A DNA stretch of 64,000 nucleotides from JAJPHU01 sp035553375. Lineage in GTDB: Bacteria; Planctomycetota; Planctomycetia; Gemmatales; Gemmataceae. Positions 33,038 through 40,704 of this stretch are shown piece after piece. The stretch covers positions 31,897 through 95,896 of the forward strand of contig DATNCY010000370.1 in the NCBI GenBank assembly GCA_035553375.1, in the 5' to 3' direction. The position numbers and the translations under genes were made by a program. Under the pieces are notes generated by a model. It ran no database searches, was not told the DNA's origin, and saw only the letters and a list, made by a program, of their open reading frames with translations. The stretch's first letter is position 1. The number at the start of each line of letters is the position of its first letter.

Positions 33038-34411
33038 ATGCGCATCTTAATCACGTTGTTAGTTCTGAGTGCCGATTTGCTGGCATCCGCGCCCTTGTCG
33101 GCGGCCGAGCCGAAACCCGCCGGCTGGAAGGCCGGACTTGCCGTGCAGGTCATCACGCCGGATCAGCCGATGTGGATGGCCGGCTACGGTAATCGCAACA
33201 AACCCGCCGAGGGCAAGCTGACCGAATTGTATGTCAAGGCGCTGGCCCTGGAAGATCCGCGCGGTGGCCGACTCGTGCTGCTGAGCAGCGATCTCGTCGG
33301 CATCCCGCGTTCGTTGTCGGACGCCGTCGCCGGCGAAGTGCGTAAACGCAAGAAACTGCCGCGCGAACGGCTAATGCTCACCGTGTCGCACACGCATTGC
33401 GGTCCAGTCCTCAACGATTCGCTGCGCACCATGTACGACATGCCGCCCGAAGAGGCGAAGAAGATCGAGCCGTACACGGAAAAGGTCAAGGGTTGGATGA
33501 TCGACGTGATTGTCCGTGCCCTCGACGATTTGAAGCCGGCTCGTCTGTCTTACGGCAAGAGTACGGCACGTTTCGCCGTCAATCGTCGCAAGCCGACCGA
33601 CAAGGGCGTCATCAACGCCGCCAACCCGGAAGGCCCGGTCGATCATGACGTACCGGTCTTGCGCATCGAGACGCCGGACGGCAAGCTGCGCGCCGTCGCC
33701 TTCGGCTACGCCTGCCACAACACGACGCTCTCGTTCTACCAGTGGTGCGGCGATTACGCTGGCTTCGCGCAGAGGTATCTCGAAGAAAAGCATCCCGGCG
33801 CGGTGGCGTTGTTCTGGATGGGCTGCGGCGGCGACGCCAATCCGCTGCCGCGTAGCAAAGTCGAGCTATGCAAGAAATATGGCCACGAACTGGCCGACGC
33901 CGTCGAGGGTGCGCTCGGCGGCCGCCTGACGCCGATCACCGGCAACAGCGCGGCGAAGTATGCAACTATCGCCTTGCCATTCGAGAAGTTGCCCGGTCGG
34001 GAGAAGTGGGCGACAGAGCGTCTGAGTAAGCAGCACGCCCTCCGCAATCGGGCCGAGCGCTATCTGAAACGACTCGATAACGGCGACAAAATCGACGATC
34101 ATTATCCCTATTATCCGGTTCAAGTATGGCGTCTGGGCGATCTGATGTGGGTGGCGCTGGGCGGCGAAGCAGTGGTCGATTACGATTTGCGTTTGAAGCG
34201 CGAGTTGGGCCGCGACGCTCCGCTCTGGATCGCCGGCTACGCCAATGACGTGATGGCCTATATCCCCTCGGCTCGCGTACTCAAGGAGGGCGGCTATGAG
34301 GCGGACTCGTCGATGATCTATTATGCCATGCCGACCAAATGGGCACCGGCCATTGAGGAAAAGATCGTCGCCAAGGTGCATGAACTGGTCAAGGAAGTTC
34401 GTCGCCCTTAA
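33038..34411 (+). CDS. Neutral/alkaline ceramidase-like secreted hydrolase
   Basis: This 457-residue protein has a signal peptide (LITLLVLSADLLASAPLSAAEP). Its body resembles the N-terminal catalytic domain of neutral/alkaline ceramidases: MWMAGYGNR, LLSSDLVGIP, LTVSHTHCGP (zinc-binding histidines) and FGYACHNTTL. The C-terminal Ig-like domain of true ceramidases is missing, which is usual for bacterial relatives with unknown substrates. It probably hydrolyses an amide bond in a lipid or other amide outside the cytoplasm. Its 3' end overlaps the end of the opposite TPR gene by 23 bases. RBS: GGGAGG. Confidence 0.85.
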   Translation: MRILITLLVLSADLLASAPLSAAEPKPAGWKAGLAVQVITPDQPMWMAGYGNRNKPAEGKLTELYVKALALEDPRGGRLVLLSSDLVGIPRSLSDAVAGEVRKRKKLPRERLMLTVSHTHCGPVLNDSLRTMYDMPPEEAKKIEPYTEKVKGWMIDVIVRALDDLKPARLSYGKSTARFAVNRRKPTDKGVINAANPEGPVDHDVPVLRIETPDGKLRAVAFGYACHNTTLSFYQWCGDYAGFAQRYLEEKHPGAVALFWMGCGGDANPLPRSKVELCKKYGHELADAVEGALGGRLTPITGNSAAKYATIALPFEKLPGREKWATERLSKQHALRNRAERYLKRLDNGDKIDDHYPYYPVQVWRLGDLMWVALGGEAVVDYDLRLKRELGRDAPLWIAGYANDVMAYIPSARVLKEGGYEADSSMIYYAMPTKWAPAIEEKIVAKVHELVKEVRRP

Positions 34412-36086
34412 GTTTGCTCTTGCCTCCCAGCGTTGATGCGCGACGGAGGTTCTTGGCCATTTTACTCGCGGTTTCCAGGTTTTTCATGAAATCGATGTCG
34501 GCGGAGAGACGCACTGCGTCACGGAAGTCGGTGACGGCCTTAGCGTATTCGCCCTTTCTCATATAAGCAACGCCACGATTGTTGTAAGCGAAGGCGAGGG
34601 AAGGATCGAGCCGGATGGCCTCCGTGCAATCGGCGATGGCTTTGTCGTACTGTTCCATCGCGGAGTAGGCAATGCATCGCTTGGCATAGTAGCGGGCAGT
34701 CTGAGGTTTCAGGTGGATGGCCTCGGTGAACGAAGCGATGGCACGCGAATACTGCTTTTTCGCCAGGTAAACCCCGCCCCAGCCCTGGTGAGCGTCGGCG
34801 TACTTCCGATCGAGACGCAGCGCCTCCGTGAAGTCGGACGCGGCTCGATCGACTAGACCTTTCTGGAGTTGGCAGAAACCCCGTATGGCGTAATTAGGAG
34901 CTTTTTTGAAGTTTAAGCGCATCGCCGCCTCACAGTCGGGCAGCGCGAGATCGTAACGCTCCTGCGCCGCATAGATGTAGGCGCGCCAGGTCAACGAGGC
35001 GGCATCTGTGGGATCGAGGAGAATCGCCATGCTGAAATCGTCGAGGGCGCGGGGAATGTTTTGCTTGAACCCGAAGCAAACGCCTCGTTCTCGATGCGCG
35101 GCCGCCAGATTCGGTTGCAGGTGAACCGCCGTGGTGAAGTCGGCGATGGCCTTATCGTGTTCTCTTCGCTCCGCATACCACTTGCCGCGAAGCATGTAAT
35201 AGCGCCCTCGTTTCGGGGACAGGCGGATGGCTTCGCCGACATCGGCGAGGGCTTTGTCAAGTTCGCCTTTGACCTCATACAACATGGCCCGATTGCGATA
35301 CGATTCGGCCTCTTTGGGCTGCAAACGGATCGCTTGGGTGAAGTCGTCGATGGCGCGATCGAGTTGCCCTTTACGCCCTCGGGCGGCGGCACGGTAGCTA
35401 TAAGCCGACGGATATTTGGGATCCAATTGGATGGCCTTGTCGCAATCGACGATCGCCTTATCGTGTTCCCCTTTGTTCTCATAGATGAAGCCGCGCAAGC
35501 CATAATTGGTCGCATCCTTCGGATCGAAGCGAATTGCTTCGGTAGCGTCGGCGATGGCTCGGTCCCAATTCTCTTGCCGACCGTACACGGTGCCGCGACA
35601 AGCGAATATCGCCGCGTTTTTCGGATCGAGTTTGATGGCCTCGTCGCAATCCGCCAGAGCCTTATCGTGCTGGCCCATCTCGCTGTAGACATTCGCTCGG
35701 TTGCTATACGCCTTCGCCTGTTTCGGATCGAGCCGGATGGCTTCATTCAAGTCCGAGATTGCCTTGGCATACTCTTGCTTGCAGCCATACGTGCCACCGC
35801 GCTTGCGGTACGCGACATCGTCTTTCGGATCGAGCTTGATGGCCTCATTCAGGTCGGCGAGAGCCTTGTCGTACTGGTCTTTTTGCAGGAAGGCATCGCC
35901 GCGTCCACGATAACTCGCGGCGTGTTTGGGATGTGCCTGAATAGCTTTCGTAAAACAGGCGATGGCCTTGTCGTACTCTTTTTTCTCCAGTGCCTGCTGT
36001 CCTTGCTGCTGGAAATCCTCACCTTGCGCGAGTGAGGGCAGTATCAGCGCGATCGCGATGATTCCGAGCCGGCGAACGAAGGCCAT
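34389..36086 (-). CDS. Secreted protein made of fifteen TPR repeats
   Basis: After a signal peptide (RRLGIIAIALILPSLAQGED) the 565-residue protein consists of fifteen 34-residue tetratricopeptide repeats (pattern AYxxRGxxY...DKAIADxxEAIRLDPK) up to about residue 545, then a basic tail. TPR arrays bind other proteins and this one should act in the periplasm. The start codon has TTTTGAGGTCCACTC upstream, nearly the same as in the next TPR gene, so the two arose by duplication. The two genes are 68 bases apart and probably cotranscribed. Confidence 0.9.
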   Translation of the reverse strand: MAFVRRLGIIAIALILPSLAQGEDFQQQGQQALEKKEYDKAIACFTKAIQAHPKHAASYRGRGDAFLQKDQYDKALADLNEAIKLDPKDDVAYRKRGGTYGCKQEYAKAISDLNEAIRLDPKQAKAYSNRANVYSEMGQHDKALADCDEAIKLDPKNAAIFACRGTVYGRQENWDRAIADATEAIRFDPKDATNYGLRGFIYENKGEHDKAIVDCDKAIQLDPKYPSAYSYRAAARGRKGQLDRAIDDFTQAIRLQPKEAESYRNRAMLYEVKGELDKALADVGEAIRLSPKRGRYYMLRGKWYAERREHDKAIADFTTAVHLQPNLAAAHRERGVCFGFKQNIPRALDDFSMAILLDPTDAASLTWRAYIYAAQERYDLALPDCEAAMRLNFKKAPNYAIRGFCQLQKGLVDRAASDFTEALRLDRKYADAHQGWGGVYLAKKQYSRAIASFTEAIHLKPQTARYYAKRCIAYSAMEQYDKAIADCTEAIRLDPSLAFAYNNRGVAYMRKGEYAKAVTDFRDAVRLSADIDFMKNLETASKMAKNLRRASTLGGKSKLKGDELP

Positions 36087-36154
36087 GAGTGGACCTCAAA
36101 AGAAAGGATTGGGCGGGCAAGGAGAAATAGCCGTTTCGCGTTCTTGCATCCGGG

Positions 36155-36838
36155 TCAATGTTCCTTGCGTTGCTGTTCTTCAAGGGCCGCGTTCAGATCC
36201 CTGGAATAGAGTTGCGCCGCTTTCGGATCGAGTTGGATGGCGCGGCGGAAATCAGCGATGGCGCGGTCATATTGGCCGGTGCGCAGAAAAGAAACGCCGC
36301 GCAAATGGTAGGTGTTGGGATTGCCGCTATCCAGACGCAGCGATTCCGTACAGTCGGCGATGACGCGCGGATAGTCGCCTTTGTCCGCGTAAGCGCCGGC
36401 GCGCAAGGCGAGAGCGCCGGCGTTCTTCGGTTCCAGGTGCAACACTTCCGTGCAATCGGCGATGGTCTTATCCTGCTCGCGCAACATACGGTAACAGCGA
36501 CCGCGCAACAGATATTTGAGGGCCGTCGGATGAAGACGAATCGACTCCGAATAGTCGGCGATGGCGCGCTGAAATTCTCCCAGCCGATCGTACGCGAGGC
36601 CGCGCGTTCCATACGCGCCGGCGTTCTTCGGGTCGAGCCGGATGCTCGCGCTGGCGTCCACCATCGCCTCGCGGTTCTGTCCCGCCATGAGAAACAATCG
36701 GCCGCGCGACGCGAGAGCAGCGGCATTGTTCGGATCGAGACGGAGCGCCTCGTTGAGATCGGCGAGCGAATCACCCAAGGCAAGCGAGGGCAGCAAGAAC
36801 GCGATGGACACCACGCAGATTCGACAAATCGAGGCCAT
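36155..36838 (-). CDS. Secreted TPR protein, shorter paralogue
   Basis: This 227-residue protein has a signal peptide (VVSIAFLLPSLALGDS) followed by five full TPR repeats and flanking half repeats. The first repeat begins with its second helix right after the signal peptide (LADLNEALRLDPNN), so part of a repeat seems to have been lost. The start is preceded by TTTGGAGGTCGGCTC, nearly the same as in the larger TPR gene downstream. Function unknown; probably a periplasmic scaffold. Confidence 0.88.
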   Translation of the reverse strand: MASICRICVVSIAFLLPSLALGDSLADLNEALRLDPNNAAALASRGRLFLMAGQNREAMVDASASIRLDPKNAGAYGTRGLAYDRLGEFQRAIADYSESIRLHPTALKYLLRGRCYRMLREQDKTIADCTEVLHLEPKNAGALALRAGAYADKGDYPRVIADCTESLRLDSGNPNTYHLRGVSFLRTGQYDRAIADFRRAIQLDPKAAQLYSRDLNAALEEQQRKEH

Positions 36839-36914
36839 GAGCCGACCTCCAAAGCGAAAGAATGGGCGAGCGGCGAGATAACCGTCCCTCTCGGATTTGT
36901 CTAGTTCAACTTTA

Positions 36915-36979
36915 GCGAATGGCCGGCGTCAGCCGGCTGGTAAATAGTCCTTACCAGCCGGCTGACGCCGGCCGTTCGC
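36915..36979. repeat. Palindromic repeat P1, copy B
   Basis: Arms gcgaatggccggcgtcagcc... (36915-36943) and complement (36951-36979) pair over 29 bases with one mismatch around a 7-base loop. It lies between the start of the short TPR gene and the end of the phosphoesterase gene. Confidence 0.9.
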
Positions 36980-37014
36980 CAAAATCGACAGAACACCCTT
37001 GGCAGGATGGGTAC

Positions 37015-37791
37015 CTACTCGGTGGACTTATTGCTGAGCGGGATTTCCAGCACCCGACAGAGCGGCCGGTCGGGCCAGTGACGGCGCAACAGAGGCAGCG
37101 ACACATTGTAAACCGGAATGCCCTCGCTGGTCTTGCCTTCGGGGGAGCCGCGATGAGCGTGGCCGTGAAAGACCGCCGTCACGCCGTAGCGGTGCAATGG
37201 CTCACCCATGCGGCCACAGCCCAAAAACGGAAAAATCTCCGGCGGCTCTCCTTCCACCGTGGCCTGGATCGGCGAATAGTGCAACAGCGCGATACGCTGC
37301 GGCATGCGCAGACGAGCCAGGGCCGATTCCAATTTCAGCGTCTCGTTCATCGTCTCCTGAACGAACTTTTTGATGAGGTCTTCGCCCCATGCTCCCAGTG
37401 TCCCGCGACCGAAGCCGCCGCCAAAACCCTTCACGCCCGCGAAGCCGACGCCCTTAATCTCGCAGGCATCGCCATCCAGCATGCGCACGCCCGCATCAAC
37501 CAGAATCTGCCGTACCTCATCCTGCTTGCCGGATTCGTAGTCGTGGTTGCCAAGCACGCCGATCATGGGGATCTTCGCCACGTTGAGTTCGTGCGCCAGA
37601 ATACGCGCCTCCTCCGGCAGACCAAAATCCGTTAGGTCTCCGCCCAGAAGAAGAATATCCACCACATCGGCCATGCGCGCCAGCAAGGGTTGGAGTTGAC
37701 CTTGCGAGGTTTTGGAGCAGTGCAAATCCGCCACGGCTCCAATACGTAACACGGTTCCCTCGGGTTTCGCGGCGTCCTCTTTCTTCGTCAT
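37015..37791 (-). CDS. Calcineurin-like metallophosphoesterase
   Basis: The five metal-binding motifs of this superfamily are present: VADLHC (DxH), LLGGDLTDFG (GDxxD), IGVLGNHDYE (GNHD), LLHYSPI and FHGHAHRG (GHxH). With the 37791 start (GAGGA seven bases upstream) it has 258 residues; an ATG at 37845 would add 18. It has no signal peptide and is cytoplasmic. The substrate is unknown; relatives act on cyclic nucleotides, nucleotides or protein phosphates. It is divergent from the next gene (37948), the two sharing a short upstream region. Confidence 0.88.
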   Translation of the reverse strand: MTKKEDAAKPEGTVLRIGAVADLHCSKTSQGQLQPLLARMADVVDILLLGGDLTDFGLPEEARILAHELNVAKIPMIGVLGNHDYESGKQDEVRQILVDAGVRMLDGDACEIKGVGFAGVKGFGGGFGRGTLGAWGEDLIKKFVQETMNETLKLESALARLRMPQRIALLHYSPIQATVEGEPPEIFPFLGCGRMGEPLHRYGVTAVFHGHAHRGSPEGKTSEGIPVYNVSLPLLRRHWPDRPLCRVLEIPLSNKSTE

Positions 37792-37947
37792 GCTTGCATC
37801 CTCTTGCGCCGGCGGCGTTTTATCGCTGAGTGGGGCAACTTCCATGCCCTGGCATCCTATTTGCCTAAACTCTTTCGGACACCGCCGTCATCCGGTGCCG
37901 TTGGCGCGAGGAGACGGTTGGGCTTCCGCCCTCTACGAGAACAACTC

Positions 37948-38745
37948 ATGTCTGTCACGCCGGCTGTCTTCGCGGAACTGGAACCCGTCACCAGTCGCTT
38001 TTATCTCCACGCCCTCGCCGTGCTGAGCGAGGCGAAAGTCCCCTTCCTTCTCGGCGGCGCCTACGCCCTTTCGCACTATACCGGGATTGCCCGACATACC
38101 AAGGATCTCGATCTCTTCGTGCGTCCCGACGATGCTCCCCGCGCGCTCAACGCGCTGGCCCATGCCGGATACCGCACTGAATTGACCTTCTCGCATTGGC
38201 TGGGCAAAGCCTTTTCCGGAGATGATTTTGTCGATGTCATTTTCTCTTCCGGCAATGGCCTCTGCACGGTGGATGATGATTGGTTCCGGCACGCCGTTGC
38301 CATGGAATCGGCGGGCGCAGCTCTGCTTTGCCCGGTCGAAGAGATTATCTGGCAAAAAGCCTTCATCATGGAGCGCGAGCGCTTCGATGGCGCGGATGTG
38401 AACCATCTGCTGCGTGCCTGCGGCCCGGTCCTCAACTGGGAGCGTTTGCTGCGCCGCTTCGATACACATTGGCAATTGCTGCTGGTCCACCTGATGCTTT
38501 TCGGGTTTGTGTATCCCGCTGAGCAAGCCAAGATTCCCTCGCGCATCTTCGATCTATTGCTGGAGCGCTGGCGGAAAGAGACACAATGCGCCGATGCGCA
38601 GGAAAAGATTTGCCGAGGGCCTCTGCTCTCGCGGATGCAGTATTTGATCGATACCGAGCGTTGGAGCTATCAAGATGCCCGCTTATCGCCATGCGGCGAA
38701 ATGACTCCCGAACAGATCACGCACTGGACGGCAGCGGGACGCTGA
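37948..38745 (+). CDS. Nucleotidyltransferase-fold protein
   Basis: This 265-residue protein has the nucleotidyltransferase pattern FLLGGAYALSHYTG followed by TKDLDLFVRPDD, with the GG and DxD residues that bind nucleotide and metal. It has a helical C-terminal half. This layout resembles MNT-type and AbiEii-like proteins, but I see no HEPN or AbiEi partner next to it, so an antitoxin or defence role is not supported. The ATG at 37948 is only weakly preceded by a ribosome binding site (acgagaaca). The gene is followed by a hairpin. Confidence 0.75.
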   Translation: MSVTPAVFAELEPVTSRFYLHALAVLSEAKVPFLLGGAYALSHYTGIARHTKDLDLFVRPDDAPRALNALAHAGYRTELTFSHWLGKAFSGDDFVDVIFSSGNGLCTVDDDWFRHAVAMESAGAALLCPVEEIIWQKAFIMERERFDGADVNHLLRACGPVLNWERLLRRFDTHWQLLLVHLMLFGFVYPAEQAKIPSRIFDLLLERWRKETQCADAQEKICRGPLLSRMQYLIDTERWSYQDARLSPCGEMTPEQITHWTAAGR

Positions 38746-38754
38746 TGAAAGAAA

Positions 38755-38789
38755 AATGGTTCGCGGGCTGCACGAGTCCGCGAACCATT
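38755..38789. terminator. Bidirectional terminator hairpin
   Basis: Arms 38755-38766 (aatggttcgcgg) and 38778-38789 are perfectly complementary over 12 bases with an 11-base loop. On the minus strand the hairpin runs into ttttctttc, a rho-independent terminator for the DUF883-like gene; it also lies just after the plus-strand nucleotidyltransferase gene. Confidence 0.8.
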
Positions 38790-38802
38790 GTCAGGATCAT
38801 TT

Positions 38803-39192
38803 TCAGGACGAGGAACGCGACATACGTCGGGTCATGTCGTCCGAATGGGGCGTCATAAACAGGGCGCAACTGACCAGACAGCCGAGACCGAAAGCGACGC
38901 CCAGCGAAGCGACAGGGTAGCGCCGGATCATGCCGGTTACATCGCCCCATAAATCTTCGGCCCGATGGGACATGCTGGAGAAACCCTCTTGAATGCCCTC
39001 GCTGGCACTGCGCCAGCGCTCTCCCGCTTGGTCGGCGATGCCCGAAGCGAACTCGCGCGCTCGGTCTTTCATCTGGCCCGCGGCGTCGCCCACATTGGAC
39101 GCCATCTCCTGAGCCTTTTCCTTCAACCCCTCTGACGTGCCCGTGGGGTAATTGGCGGTCATCCGCGGATGTCCACTATCTTTACCTGCCAT
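38803..39192 (-). CDS. DUF883/ElaB-YqjD-like membrane-anchored protein
   Basis: This 129-residue protein has a long amphipathic helical region with alanine, lysine and glutamate (EKAQEMASNVGDAAGQMKDR, then AREFASGIADQAGE). One membrane helix (YPVASLGVAFGLGCLVSCAL) sits near the C-terminus, as in DUF883/YqjD proteins. In E. coli such proteins attach ribosomes to the membrane in stationary phase; that role here is inference. A strong ribosome binding site (GAAGGAGGTAGATC) precedes the ATG and a terminator follows, so it is probably well expressed. Confidence 0.8.
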   Translation of the reverse strand: MAGKDSGHPRMTANYPTGTSEGLKEKAQEMASNVGDAAGQMKDRAREFASGIADQAGERWRSASEGIQEGFSSMSHRAEDLWGDVTGMIRRYPVASLGVAFGLGCLVSCALFMTPHSDDMTRRMSRSSS

Positions 39193-39267
39193 GATCTACC
39201 TCCTTCTCAAATTGAGACAGGGTCAATCAACCTAAGAGAGAGGTGCAACTTCAATGCCGCCGTTGAG

Positions 39268-40704
39268 CTATTCGCCTCCTTCGTCCCTCCGCACCACTTG
39301 ACCGTCGCGCACTTGTGATACGTTGGCCTTCACGATTTCCTCCGTCCCCGTGAAGGGTTCCCAAGGACCATTGGCTCGTGTTTGTTTTTTCAGCACTTCG
39401 ATCCGTTCGCTGTCGCCGGTTCCTCGTTCGATCAGCAGACGGCGAGCCTTGCCGTCTTCGACCTGATAGCAGTAGGTCTGATAGCCGCGCGTCACATCGC
39501 CTTCCGTCACCACGGCCGAGCGCGGCAAGGTCCAAGCGGCAGGCAAATCGGCCGTCAACGTGGCATAGGCATACATGCCGGGACGCAGCCGGCCGCCAGG
39601 ATTGGGTAGATCGATCTCCGCTCGTAGCGTGCGTGCGGTCGGGTCCAGAGACCACGAGATGCGCGTTACCGGGCCGGTGAACGTCCGGTTCGGCAGCGCC
39701 TGGACGCGGATACGCGCGGCGATTCCTGTTTGCACCCAATGGGCGTCGGTTTCCGGCACCTGCACGAAGATACGCATGCGGTCGATTCGTTGCACGATGT
39801 AGAGCGGTTTCCTCTCCTTGCTCGCCATCGATTGGATAAAGTCGCCGGTGTTGATGTTGCGTGTACTCACGACGCCATCGTAGGGGGCGAGCAAGCGCGT
39901 GTATTGCAGTTGGGCTTTGACGTACTCGTGGTTCTTGCGGGCCACTTCGCCGTTCGCTTTCGCCACGCGCACATCGGCGAGAATCTTATCCCATTTCGCC
40001 TTGCTCTCGTCGCGCAGCGCCCGCGCAGTCAAAACGCGGGCCTCGGCTTGGCTCAGGCTGGCCCGAGCGGCCTCGAAGCCAAGTCGATTTTCCTCGACGC
40101 TCTCCTTGTCGATCACCCCGCTTTGCCCCGCGCGGGCGAGACGATCGGACTGGGACTTGGTACGTTTGTGATCGGCCACGGCACGCTCTTGCCCAGCGTC
40201 GGCCTCCTTGATCTGAGCCTCGGCGCTTTTGAGCGCCGCCTCGGCGGCCGCCGCCGCTTTCCATGCTTGCTCTACTTGCTCGCCGGCCAGCTGGATCAGT
40301 GAATTCTTCTGCTCCAATTCCACCTCTAACTCCGGCACCGATAGCTCGGCCAGAATTTGATCCTTGCGCACGGGGTCGCCGATGTCCACGTTCCATTTCC
40401 TCACATAACCGGCGATCTTGGCGAAAATCGGTGTTTCCTCGAAAGCCTCGATCGCGCCCGGCTGAGAAACCTCACGATGAATGATCGCTCGTTTTGGCTT
40501 CACGATCTGAACCGATGGGACCGCATGGCCGCCGTCCGCCGCTTGCGGCGCGGGAGTTGGCGAACGGCCGCAACCAAAGATAATGAGGAGGGACAAAAGA
40601 GATATTCCTCGTGTAGCCGCGACGCGCAGCGGAGCGTGGGCTCTCGCGCTCCGCTGCGCGTCGCGGCTACACGAAATATCCCTATTTGAGATCTTGCTAT
40701 GCAT
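39268..40704 (-). CDS. RND efflux membrane fusion protein with repeat in its signal region
   Basis: The adaptor of the TolC-RND operon. From 40704 the protein has 478 residues: a lipoprotein segment (SLLSLLIIFGCG), the lipoyl domain (AKIAGYVRKWNVDIGDPV, VRKDQILAELSVPELEVEL), a long coiled-coil hairpin (about residues 110-240), then LLAPYDGVVSTRNINTGDF and the beta-barrel. The ATG at 40704 overlaps the RND stop by eight bases. Between that ATG and the lipoprotein segment lies palindrome P3 (40610-40673), encoding SCSRDAQRSARAHAPLRVAA. An alternative TTG start just before SLLIIFGC has GAGGA upstream and would exclude the repeat. Either way the adaptor core is intact. Confidence 0.9.
   Translation of the reverse strand: MHSKISNRDISCSRDAQRSARAHAPLRVAATRGISLLSLLIIFGCGRSPTPAPQAADGGHAVPSVQIVKPKRAIIHREVSQPGAIEAFEETPIFAKIAGYVRKWNVDIGDPVRKDQILAELSVPELEVELEQKNSLIQLAGEQVEQAWKAAAAAEAALKSAEAQIKEADAGQERAVADHKRTKSQSDRLARAGQSGVIDKESVEENRLGFEAARASLSQAEARVLTARALRDESKAKWDKILADVRVAKANGEVARKNHEYVKAQLQYTRLLAPYDGVVSTRNINTGDFIQSMASKERKPLYIVQRIDRMRIFVQVPETDAHWVQTGIAARIRVQALPNRTFTGPVTRISWSLDPTARTLRAEIDLPNPGGRLRPGMYAYATLTADLPAAWTLPRSAVVTEGDVTRGYQTYCYQVEDGKARRLLIERGTGDSERIEVLKKQTRANGPWEPFTGTEEIVKANVSQVRDGQVVRRDEGGE
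40610..40673. repeat. Palindromic repeat P3, copy 1, within the fusion protein gene
   Basis: Arms 40610-40636 (cgtgtagccgcgacgcgcag...) and 40647-40673 are perfectly complementary over 27 bases with a 10-base loop. The left arm matches 32938-32963. It falls inside the 5' coding region of the fusion protein gene, or just upstream of it if the later TTG start is used. Confidence 0.9.

Noticed and set aside
35061..36035. 324-residue plus-strand frame
   Set aside because: Antisense of the periodic TPR gene; open only because of the repeat codon pattern.
37948..38745. AbiE-type toxin-antitoxin system
   Set aside because: Only the nucleotidyltransferase fold is present; neighbours are a phosphoesterase and a DUF883-like gene, with no AbiEi-like partner.
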